Shown here: positions 1 to 9,272 of the stretch, in pieces
Layout: every line of letters begins with the position of its first letter
How positions within the stretch are numbered: the stretch's first letter is position 1
NCBI GenBank assembly: GCA_000697055.1
Contig: JNDT01001475.1
Location: forward strand, 1 to 41,183
Reading direction: 5' to 3'
DNA: 41,183 nt
Origin: Saksenaea vasiformis B4078
Lineage: Eukaryota > Mucoromycota > Mucoromycetes > Mucorales > Saksenaeaceae
Translations under genes and position numbers: made by a program
Notes under the pieces: generated by a model
What the model was told of the DNA's origin: nothing
Database searches by the model: none
Seen by the model: only the letters and a program-made list of their open reading frames with translations

Positions 1-413
1 TAGAGAAGATTGTGCTGTTATAACCTGATGTTTTATTCATTGAAAAGGTGGGGTATTTATACAAAAATCGAGAGATAGAATAAGGAAATAATTAAGGTGT
101 GCGAGATAAACCCGACGTGCTCTACAGGTATTTAAAACCCGAGTTGCTACAGAGGCTTTTCTTTCATGTTGGTTGAGAGCATCTGATCAGCGGTCTTTAA
201 TTTGTATGGCGGCAATCGTTCTGTGTGTATCCTCTGGTAGTTTCTTTATGCGCGTTGTACTTTTGTTATCCTGATCCTTGTTATTTCTTCTGTTAATACA
301 TATGCAATGACAAAAATAAAGATAAGAGAATAGGGAAATAAAGAGGATAAAACTAATATAAATGTTCACAATGGTGTTTTTGATAAAAAAAAAAGTAGCA
401 GGTGGGATTGTCT
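1..413. other. Left edge, no supportable gene
   Basis: No recognisable gene. On the minus strand a frame at 187-438 encodes a hydrophobic, Phe/Ile-rich stretch followed by a basic, Asn/Lys-rich tail, but it overlaps the stop region of the exon at 414-614 in another frame and contains no family signature. This stretch is best read as the 3' flank of that exon. Confidence 0.4.
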
Positions 414-614
414 TCAGAGCGAAAAAATAGCACTCCACAACGTCTCCTCCAGTTTTCCTTCGTCAAAGGCGGGGGTGGGCTTGTCGTCCTGGGTGCTGTT
501 CTCCTGGACATCATCCATTTCAACCTCGATGTCAGACAGAGGGGAGGTGCTGAAATCTTCAGAGGGCGAGTTTTCTCTTTGCATTTTGCTTCTTGTTATT
601 ATTGAACAATTCAC
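414..614 (-). CDS. Last exon of an unrecognised acidic protein (5' part not found)
   Basis: The frame ends with a stop at 414-416 and encodes about 50 residues rich in Ser, Pro, Asp and Glu, with runs such as SPLSDIEVEMDD and the C-terminus LEETLWSAIFSL. This composition and codon use look coding, and the opposite strand is less convincing. A plausible splice acceptor lies just upstream near 592-596, so the true exon probably starts there and the Met at 614 is not the start. No upstream exon is visible. The minus-strand upstream side runs straight into the AT-rich island at about 620-1735, which may have separated this exon from the rest of its gene. Product unknown. Confidence 0.3.
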   Translation of the reverse strand: MNCSIITRSKMQRENSPSEDFSTSPLSDIEVEMDDVQENSTQDDKPTPAFDEGKLEETLWSAIFSL

Positions 615-642
615 AATAAAAAATGTTATAAACTTGGTTTTT

Positions 643-816
643 AAAGGTTCTGAAGAATTAGTAAGAGGGGAAACAATAAGAAAATACTTTGAGACTCTTG
701 GTAGAGGTTTATTCAGAAGTAAAGATGATGATTACAGATGTCTACCAGCATTATTTATACTGTTCAAATGCTTATTGAATATCTTAGTAATCAGAGGATG
801 CGTAAGCTCTGAGTAA
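643..816 (+). pseudogene. Coding-like frame in AT-rich island, plus-strand side
   Basis: An open frame that ends with TAA at 814-816 and reads like a real protein end: charged segment EELVRGETIRKYFETLG, then RGLFRSKDDDYRCLP and a hydrophobic stretch. Arg is almost always AGA and Leu often TTA, unlike the neighbouring host genes. No start codon or complete domain can be assigned, and I do not recognise the family. It converges on the minus-strand frames ending at 853, with a hairpin between the two stops. It could be a remnant of a virus, a linear plasmid, a mitochondrial segment or an AT-rich bacterial symbiont gene. I cannot choose from sequence alone. Confidence 0.35.
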
Positions 817-848
817 TCATCATGGATCGATGATGATCCATGATTATT
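815..848. repeat. Hairpin between convergent stop codons
   Basis: Arm 815-828 (AATCATCATGGATC) pairs with arm 835-848 (GATCCATGATTATT) at 13 of 14 positions around a 6-nt loop. It sits exactly between the plus-strand stop at 814-816 and the minus-strand stop at 853-855. A bidirectional terminator is the natural reading, but that is an inference. Confidence 0.6.
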
Positions 849-852
849 AATG

Positions 853-1544
853 TCAAGTCAGAGAGCTGTCATCTAGCTGAGTCTGAATAAAAATCTCATT
901 GTTCAGGGACAGAGACGTCTGACTAATCACTGTGTCTATGCTAAGATTGTAATCATCGTAATTGTCTTGTCGCACTAATCAAAAGATAGGAGATGTCAGA
1001 GGGTACCTTAAGATCATGACAGAATCCTATTATCTTCAGATTGTAGCTATCCATTGTTAGATATCTGAATAGATCAGATTTATCTGTGGATGAAGTGCCG
1101 ATGGTATGAGAAACTCAATAAAGATCATTTAGACTTAGTAGATGAAATATGTATAATGATAATAATATGTCAAATATGACAGATTCAATAATGTAGACAA
1201 TTGAGAAGTATCATGAGAGTCGTATTTATTTAAAAATTGTGATAGGTCAGTATTTATAACTTTGGATAAATGTCTTCCCTTTCTGACTATATTATGGACT
1301 CCGATTGATAGTTGTAATTCATTGACTCTGCTCTTATAGCATGTAATTGAGAAAGTATAAGTAGAGAGTTGTCTCTCATAACTGTTGTTGATTTACCACA
1401 ATAGTTACTATAAACTATATCTCTTAATTGGACTTGTTTCAGAGACATAAGCTCTGTTAAGAAGAATTTTATTTTATTTACAACAGTAGCAGAAAAGTAG
1501 TAATAATCCTCTTTTTTTACTTTTATCTGAAATAAACAGGAGTC
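853..1544 (-). pseudogene. Decayed AT-rich coding region, minus-strand side of island
   Basis: Read on the minus strand, four coding-like segments follow one another with frame changes: about 1544-1287 (85 sense codons, motif EDYYYFSATVVNKIKF, later LTELMSLKQVQLRD), about 1330-1135 (contains RKGRHLSKVINTDLSQF), about 1165-953 (contains one internal TGA, then KSDLFRYLTMDSYNLK), and 954-853 (YNLSIDTVISQTS, ending in TGA). The segments are ordered and nearly contiguous, as expected for one protein broken by indels. There is almost no TGG, and the internal TGA falls at a place where Trp would fit, which would suit a mitochondrial or mollicute code. The evidence for that is a single codon. Family not recognised. 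Confidence 0.4.
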
Positions 1545-1735
1545 TCACTATACTATCATTGTTCTCAGTATATATTGTCTTTTATTGATCATCATCTCTA
1601 AATATTACAAAGAATTTTTAAAAATACTTTTTTATTTATTAAAATATTATCAATAATTTAAAATTATTATAATAACTTTTAACTTTTTTAAAATATTTAC
1701 AATTTTTATATAAATAAAAAAAATAAACAAAAAAA
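1545..1735. other. Extremely AT-rich stretch
   Basis: Mostly A and T with poly-A and poly-T runs, and no coding frame. It forms the right part of the AT-rich island, between the decayed frames and the normal-composition DNA that starts near 1740. It may be a non-coding end of the inserted segment. Confidence 0.4.
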
Positions 1736-1801
1736 TTAACTTGAGACATTATGGGGATCATTGGGCATAATTAATAATCGCCATATCGTACAGCATGTGA
1801 T

Positions 1802-1874
1802 GCCTGCTTGGCTCAGTTGGCAGAGCGTCGCTCTCGTAAAGCGAAGGTCGTGTGTTCGATTCACACAGTAGGCA
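1802..1874 (+). tRNA. tRNA-Thr (anticodon CGT)
   Basis: A 73-nt cloverleaf without intron. The acceptor GCCTGCT pairs with AGTAGGC (one G-T pair), with discriminator A at 1874. The D arm is GCTC/GAGC, and the anticodon stem TCGCT/AGCGA encloses loop CTCGTAA, giving anticodon CGT, which reads ACG (Thr). The T stem is GTGTG/CACAC with loop TTCGATT. CCA is not encoded, as usual for nuclear tRNA genes. A T-run terminator follows at 1880. Confidence 0.93.
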
Positions 1875-1879
1875 TTACC

Positions 1880-1885
1880 TTTTTT
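1880..1885 (+). terminator. Pol III terminator of tRNA-Thr
   Basis: Six consecutive T residues starting 5 nt after the tRNA 3' end, the usual RNA polymerase III stop signal. Confidence 0.8.
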
Positions 1886-4800
1886 GGCCCTAATTTTTGA
1901 TGTTACACAAGCCGGTGGATAATTCTGCTGTGGAAAGATATTCAAACAGGGCGTTTGTTTTTTAATATTTTTCTAATGTCGTCGTCGGACTTCCCCTTGC
2001 CAGTGTTTAAGGACCGATCGGATGAATCAGCTTGAAGAATCTTCCAGTGACAATGTTTAAGAATTCGTCAACATGAAACATCGATCACTAGAAGATCTTC
2101 CAGAGCTTTCTTTTGGTACCTTGTTATCCGCGTAAATTAGATACCAAAAGGTATAAATAGACTTTGATTTTGTAACAATAAAAAGCAACTTTCGATTACA
2201 CTCTTTCACGGTTTGACTGAGTGGTTTTATTCTGATATTTGGGCGCAACGATCGGCTTCGTATTATAAGTGATTCAGTTGGCACCTAGGAACCCAGTAAA
2301 ACGACACTAACAACCATATGCTACGTAAATGTTTGAAAACATCTGCTAAAAGATCCCTTTTTTATTCTATCTGAAAGTCCCATAGATAATGAAACGATTG
2401 GACATAATGCGACATTGGTAGCTTTAGCGAATAGAGCGTTCGATGATGGCCTGGTCACTACGACACAACACTTCTATTGTCTCTCCATACATATTTTCAC
2501 ATTAACCTTTCTATTCCAAGGAGGACCGTTTAAGCTGGAAACATGAATTATATTACTAATTGATGGATAACATGACACGAAAAATGCAAAACTGTTACGA
2601 CAAAGAAAATTAAGAACATCCTATGAATCGGGCTTATTGGATATCGCTACTCAATAAGTTAATATCCAATGCTCCCAATATCTCGCCGCACCTGGATGCG
2701 TCTTACAATCTGGAAGAGCTTCTTAGCGATGGAGGTGTCTCCTCTGTTTTTCATTTTCATTTGTTTTTGTTTCTTTGCTTTGGCAAGCTCACCATGGAAA
2801 AAGAAGTTGGTAGATTCTGTTTAAAGCTGGATCAGAAACCCTAATTTCTTCTACGTTATGGCCAATGAAGTAGGAATGACACGATACCCACATTTCATAT
2901 CTTGTGACGTACTTGGTGATTACATCAATATTGGCGCTTCCAGAAAGCAGATACACGTATAATTTCTATCAGCGGATGGATGATAGCATATACGTGGGTC
3001 AGCCAGAGTTTGTTCTCACTTCTGCCGGAGATCCATTTCATTTAGGACCTTATTCAAATGACATGATAAGACGATGGTATTCACTGTCTGCCATAATTAT
3101 TGAAGTAACCTTCTAAGTATGTAATTTCCACGATTTGTTTCTATCGGATAACAAAAGTAAATCGAGAAATTGATGAATATCTTGGTTTTCCTCTTTCCGT
3201 CACTATTGGCGATATATATTTATGTATCCGTTTTATTGTTAGCATCAATGGTATCCATCTCCATCGTCAAGCATATCATAATGTAATTCCTTGTCTGATG
3301 GGGCTTTCGTCTTCTTTTATTGTCGAGAATCTAGCAAAAAATCGTTAAATTCTTCTTCTTTATCACTAGATAATAGGAGATTGGTTATGTTTGTTCATAT
3401 GTTTTTCCTATTCATTAATGGTTATGTATGGGCGGTACTATCGGTCCTGGAAGATTAGTGAGGTTTACTTGACGATCTGCAGCTATCATTGACTTTGAGT
3501 ATCGTGGCTATTTCGATGCATGTATGTGTATACGATACATGCAAATTTTATGATTATCTCTCTGGATAGTTGACAAAGATAATTTTTCATGTCAAATTTG
3601 GCACCAAACCTTCAAGGGTGCGGATTGAAATCCCCCCCCCCTTTTTTTTTTCTTTTATCCATAATGTGCATCTCTGCTGTCTGCACCTGTACAGACAGGT
3701 CTCCTCCTCAGATAATGAATGCAAATAGATTGTTTCTCCTTTGCTTGGCAAGATATAGGCCTTTACTGCAAGCAATCAGACGGACTTGTTGTGGCAGAAG
3801 TTTCTTGAGACAGAACGCCACCACATTATTGCTAGAAATGTATTATCACGCTAACAATGCATACTATAAGCGTCCAACTAGCTTATCGTATCCACCTTGT
3901 TTCCGGACTATTCCAGACTATTCCAGACTATTCCGGTCTGTATTAGTTCCGCCTTTGATAACGACTTCAGTACCAATTTGGCCGGAATTGTTTGTGCTAT
4001 ACCTCCTTCTGTTGAGACTTGTTGTGCCATACTGTTGGCTAGTTAACTACTGCTATTATCTCCGCCATAATGAGGGACAAGTAACTTTCGCTTAAAAGTT
4101 CATAGAAAAATGGCATTTTCAACGTCTTCTAAAAGCATTCTCCGTGAACATATATATTAAAACCAACGGTAAGCAACCTTCGAGGATCTCTGTACTGCCG
4201 TCGGAGTGCTTTTCTCCCCTGATTTTCCATACATTACTATATTTGCTTTTACGGTGTCTAATAACATTTGCAATTTCTGCAAAAAACCTGAGAAATAAAC
4301 AAGTCTGGTCCAGAGTGCCTACAACTCAATCTTTGAGAACATTAGAATTTTTAGAACGTCTGGTACAGAAAATTCTTCCTTTTTAGATCATCGGTGCGCA
4401 TAATACAGTCAAAAGAGGAATAGAAAGAGAAGATAATGAATGCGTATTTCCAAGTTTCCTGGTACTGCAGCAGAGAGCATATATGTATGGGAGGGGCTGT
4501 GTAGGTAGGATGAGCTGTAGATCCCTGAGGCGAAGGAGGAACGTAATAAGAGATGCGATCGGAAAGTGAATGCGGGAAATGATTTTCTGCTGAACTTTAA
4601 TAACATGTCAAGTTGGAAAAGCAGTAGAAGACTTATTTTGACGTAAGAAAAAAGTAGAGATACCGGTAGTATGGGCCCAAAAAGTTAATCTTACCGAGGT
4701 TATAGTTCAAAGAGCGGTTGCAGCTCGAAAATCACATCATTTGATATGTAAACCAGATCCAAGCTCAGTTTAAGGAGATCGTTGTGTGCAACTAATTGTC

Positions 4801-5399
4801 ATTAGTAGTGTACTTGACACTGTTCTCACGGTTGCGCCATGCGATCTTCGCGAAATACCACGTGCAGTTATAAGTTGACGTTCATTCATGCCACTGACAA
4901 AGCATAAAGCCTTTGTGATTTAAGCATAAATAGGAATGGCTTTTCCTATTCAAGTCGCGTAATTAATATGACGCAAAGTGTGGGTGTATGCTCATGTGCG
5001 TTATTTTTATACTCCTTGCAAGCAAGGGGAAAAGAAGGGGAACAAAGTGTAAAGAAGACGAACGCTTTTCTTTCTTTTTTTACTGATGAATGCCGGAAAA
5101 CAGGAAAGGAATAGCCCACATGAAAGCCCAAAAGGAAAAAAAAAGAGGCACCATGCAATCCTCGCACACACACAATCATACACGCTCGCACACTCGACAC
5201 ATATCAAAGATACACTTACAAATTCACAGGGAGCGATGGGGAAAAGTAAACAAATACGTACAAGGAGGATGTTAATTACAGATGTCTACTTGACGACATG
5301 GTATGGCATGCATTACCAGATTACCGAGAGGTCCGAGGTAAGGGGAAGGGAGAAGGGGAACGTTTGATCCGAATAAGTAAGGAGGGAACTGCTATGTAA
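1886..5399. other. Long gap without a supportable gene
   Basis: Several short frames look faintly coding (plus 2623-2760 and 2904-3116, minus 2057-2284) but show no family motif, no convincing exon chain and no agreement between strands. A 168-codon plus frame at 3589-4095 passes through a C10T10 homopolymer and a 10-bp triplicate and is probably chance. The region may contain decayed mobile DNA. The part near 5200-5399 is the 3' flank of the zinc-finger gene. Confidence 0.4.
3907..3936 (+). repeat. Three tandem 10-bp units
   Basis: Three head-to-tail copies of ACTATTCCAG, the last with one base changed. Short and local, with no associated gene. Confidence 0.8.
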
Positions 5400-6356
5400 C
5401 TACTGATTTTGACTATTCGAATGGATTTTTGCATGACGACGTAAATTGCTGACGACTGAGAAGCGGCGACCGCAACCCTCCACATTACACTTGTAAGGTT
5501 TCTATACGGACGTTAGGTAAACACAGCCTTCTTATTTTTAGCTTATCTGACTTACCTCTCCTGTGTGACTATGCATATGAGTTGCCAAGGAACTGGGCCG
5601 CGTAAACCTCTTTACACACAGGGTACACTTGTAACGTCTTGGTGTTGTTGTGACCACTTTAGATTCAATGTTTGTAGGGACCTGTGCGTGCTCTTTAATT
5701 GCATCGTGTTGTTGTGGTCGTCGGTCCTCCTTATGCTTCGAAACATAGGGTGATACTGGCAAGTGGCCATTGGAGGAATTTGGACTCGTCATCATGAGAC
5801 CGGTGTGATATGCCATATCCAGATGTGATGTGGGTATAGTGCATTTGGTCGGACAATACGTTGATGTGCGTGAAACCGGTGAGTAGTAAGACGGAGAACA
5901 ATCAGACCATGATGATGAGCACGGATAAGGATCGTAGCTTGGTCTGCGCATCATAGGGTATGCGTCAGACCGCCTACATGGGCGCCATAGCAGCGGTAAA
6001 TTATCGGATGCCGGTGGCGTTGGTAGGGGCGGTCTGAGTTCTTCCCCTGAGGCGGAAAACGAGTGGGGTTCGCAGTATGGATTTGAAATTGGTGATAGAA
6101 AGTCTCTTCTCGCGTCATCTTTTACCGAAAACATGTCGCTCGCACAGGTTCCAATACGAGAGGAGTCTAAGTTCTGCAAACTGGTAAAATAATAAAGGTG
6201 ATCCGTCTTGGCCGACTTGTTGATAAACGATTTGTTACACGTGAGGATGTTGTTGTTGCTATAGGGTGGTGGAGACTGATGTACAAAATCTGGCGGGAAA
6301 CCGTGATCTTTTAGCATGGTGGAGGAAGGTGTAAGGAATTCCATATCGTAACTCAT
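5400..6356 (-). CDS. C2H2 zinc-finger transcription factor, two fingers
   Basis: Two exons, 5556-6356 and 5400-5501, joined across a 54-nt intron (5502-5555) that splits the linker between the two fingers in phase 0. The product is 300 residues. Residues 1-240 are low-complexity and Ser/Pro/Tyr-rich, typical of a regulatory region. Finger 1 has C244, C247, H260 and H264. The TGEKP linker follows, then finger 2 with C272, C277, H290 and H294. The finger sequence (KRFTRPSSLATHM and GRRFSVVSNLRRH) is of the common fungal tandem C2H2 type that binds promoter DNA as a monomer. The start is the first ATG of the frame, MSYDMEF. Nuclear regulator by family. The target genes cannot be inferred. Confidence 0.88.
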
Positions 6357-8532
6357 AGTCAGCTATCCGTACAGATTCTTTTTTGTTGATAACTGTATTT
6401 GTTTGTTTAGACTTTGAAAGCTTCGTCTGAGGAAAAGAAGTAAGAAAAAAATACCTTAGAATACCTTTTTAAATGATCCTAAAGTTTATCGAAGAAAAAA
6501 AAAAGAAAGCAGGAGGTAAGGGACAAAAAAAATCTAATTATTTGTGGCAATGACGAGAAAAGGAAATCCAAAGTGAGTATGGATGCATGCGTTCTATGCG
6601 GATGTCTATTGCAGTCGTCCAAAGACATTAGGGAATAAATAGGGTAAGCGCCCTTCTCGACCGCCATTGTTCTATAGAGTCAAACATCTTTACGTATTGG
6701 TATCGTTCCTTTTTCAACCATAGAAACGTGTTGTATGACCCGATTACTGGAATGATTGTGTCTATGTGTGTCACCGGTTCTGCTAAGTAAATAGGAAGGA
6801 ATGAAAAGAAACAGGGGACCGCGGAGGCGTCCAAAGAAAGCCTGAATACCACTGTGATTCTTTCTACCCCTGAAATAACTCTGCAGACTTACGCACACTA
6901 TCTTATGAAATATCCTTGTGCTCGCTACCTGTCGTCAATTTATGTGATACACATGAAAATATGCTGCAAGGCAACATGAAGATTTTTTTCCTCTTAATGA
7001 GCATACTGAGCAGTACTACGGTGCAACCTTGTTTTACAAAGGAGAAAAAATCAGTCACAGACTTTCTTCTTTATCCGTGAATAATCGTCGGAAACATTGC
7101 GCCTAATCACCAATAGATTAAGTCCCGGCACTCCTGATTAGCTGTAAGTTTGTTAAATCCTTGAGGCGAAGCACAAAGCTTGTTTTTCTTTGATAACTAT
7201 CGTCTTTGGATTCGTTAGTGACAGTATTTGGATTGGTCTCGGAACGATAAACCGCCACCGGTTACCATTCCGTAAATTATTGTCAATGATGTGGAATCCA
7301 CCTATCAGACAAGTAACTTACTGCGGAGGGGTATCCCGGTCTGTACAACCCCACCAATCGTGGGTGCTGAAGCTTTATGCAAGCGACTTGGCTTGACAAT
7401 TTCACTGAACTTGTGCAAGGTCTTGGGAACACACTGTGTAACCAGTGCACCCGGATTTTGCGCCGCTTCAACCTGGTTTACATTGGCAAAAGAGGCCAAA
7501 GACGAGAAGAAAGATGAAATACAATTGCACCCACGTTAGACACTATATCAGCATGCTAAGAAAAAAGCCATATGATCACAAGCTTATTAGATAAAACTTG
7601 GATAGGAAAGGTGTAAAGGATAGAAGGAATAAAACACGACAAGAACCACTTACACCTTATCTGAAGTGAACATCTCCAGGAGTGGAGCATACTTTCGGAA
7701 GTCCTTTGTTTCTGTTCTAACAGCATGACTGCGTTCATACAAGCTGCATACTTATGTGGAACAAAGCGCCTCTCTAGGCTTAATGATTCTCTAGACCTGT
7801 GCAAACCTTTTGTTTATCAGCATCTGTTATGCCAGCACTTTACCTGGGATATTGCATAGACTCTTTCAAGGTGGTGTGACATGATAAATGAAGGAGGCTT
7901 CGGTTCCTCGGCAAGGAAAGGGCCGCCCTACGGCATGCATGCACAATGGTCTATTGTGGATAGTGAGGAAAAGGGGGAGTGATCAATACGGCAGGGAAGT
8001 TAAGTACAATACGAATCGTAACATGGAGCAAAGTATAAAGCAGGAATTGATATCAGAGACTAATTATTACCCTCAGTAGCATTTTGCAGGGCAAGCTCTA
8101 CCAGCATAAAATCGTTTGTTGTGTGGCTCCGTAATAGTCTAGCAGAGTGACGATTCACAAAACCGGTCAATGATAATGGGATCCCAGTGCATTAACACGC
8201 ATAACGAAGCGCCCAGACCACGCCGCCGATTCGATGTCGATCCAGACCACATCATCCCAGAGCGTCCTCACCCCTTGTGGCGCTAGAGCAAAGCCTGCCG
8301 CATGCCTCTCGACTGAGATAAAAAAAATATCACTTCCTCGGTTGATTGTCACGCATGTCTAAACATATATATTATCGTTCTCCCGTATTTACTGTGCCCA
8401 TGTCCCTGGTACTTCAATCTGGTGCAATAGCTAATTAAGCGAACCGTGTCATACATATGTTTCCGGGCTTTTGAGTTTTACGCCGGTTCTGTTTTGACAG
8501 GATTTTTCTTATGATTTTGAGTCTAATTGAAA
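6357..8532. other. Gap without a supportable gene
   Basis: This starts with the upstream region of the zinc-finger gene, which includes A-runs and T-runs. Weak frames at 7291-7539 (plus, Cys-rich), 7305-7499 (minus) and 8167-8352 (minus) overlap on opposite strands or lack any recognisable motif, so none is called. A 16-bp string at 8483-8498 recurs exactly in the first intron of POP1. Confidence 0.4.
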
Positions 8533-9147
8533 TTATTCGGCGTTACTTCCAAATGAAGTCTGCGTTTTGAAGCAGATATTTTCGCGTTCATGCAATGAAC
8601 AGTTCACGCTTGAATAATTATTTTTTATGCTGCTCGAGTAAATCTTGCGTCCACTGGGGAGATCAATTTCATGTAAGTTGATTAATCTTCTGACGCAAAA
8701 TTGAGATACTGATAACTGCGTGTTCAATTCTCTTTTTGGCTCTTCAGAGACGCGCAAGATTTACTTAGAGTAGCGTAAAAAAATCAATAAGCATTGTTGT
8801 AGCTCTACCCGTATTAAGCGTATCTTTATCCTCCGATGACTTACGTTAGAGTGATGGTATCTCAGGAATAAGAAAAAGTGCTGCAAAAAGACGAGACGCA
8901 CGCTTTTGCAATAATCGCCATTGAGAAAAAATTCAGACAGGGATTCTTGTAAAAATAGTGGATAAGATGATCTGAGGGAAACATCATAAATAATACGGTC
9001 CAAGAAGTTAATATAAAGAAGGGAAAGAAGTGTTGACACTAAGCTATTCGTTGATAACAGAATGGAGTCTTGCTTCCGTGAGGGCACTCTGCCTGAGTGC
9101 GAAATCGTTCGTGTCAACAGTCCCAACACCTCCGTCTGAACACACAT
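8533..9147 (-). CDS. Hypothetical frames divergent from POP1
   Basis: Two adjacent minus-strand frames, 8761-9147 (128 codons from an ATG at 9147, rich in Leu, Ser and Phe) and 8533-8757 (ending FKTQTSFGSNAE), lie 125 bp from the POP1 start in divergent orientation. A consensus donor (AAC|GTAAGT) near 8842-8850 and possible acceptors downstream would allow splicing between them. No domain is recognised. The composition of the first frame is hydrophobic and repetitive, so it may be non-coding. Low confidence. Confidence 0.2.
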
Positions 9148-9272
9148 CGATGTACCATGCCAACTTCAGAAGATGCAAAGAGATCTGACTCGGGCAACCT
9201 AACCGGACGGGAGAAACGAAGAGGTACCGATAGGGAAGCGCTCACATCGCATGGTGACATTTTATATTAGCC

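Noticed and set aside
2623..3116. Two plus-strand frames that look faintly coding
   Set aside because: No family motif, no consistent splice linking them, and the minus strand reads equally well in places. Possibly decayed mobile DNA but not supportable.
3589..4095. 168-codon plus-strand frame
   Set aside because: It runs through a C10T10 tract and a 10-bp triplicate, has a skewed Tyr/Leu/Arg composition with no motif, and shows no exon-like partners.
7291..7539. Cys-rich plus frame and the overlapping minus frame at 7305-7499
   Set aside because: Both strands are open, the plus start is not an ATG, and no domain or splice chain was found.
8167..8352. 61-codon minus frame, GC-rich
   Set aside because: The opposite strand is also open over most of it, and no motif or neighbouring exon was found.
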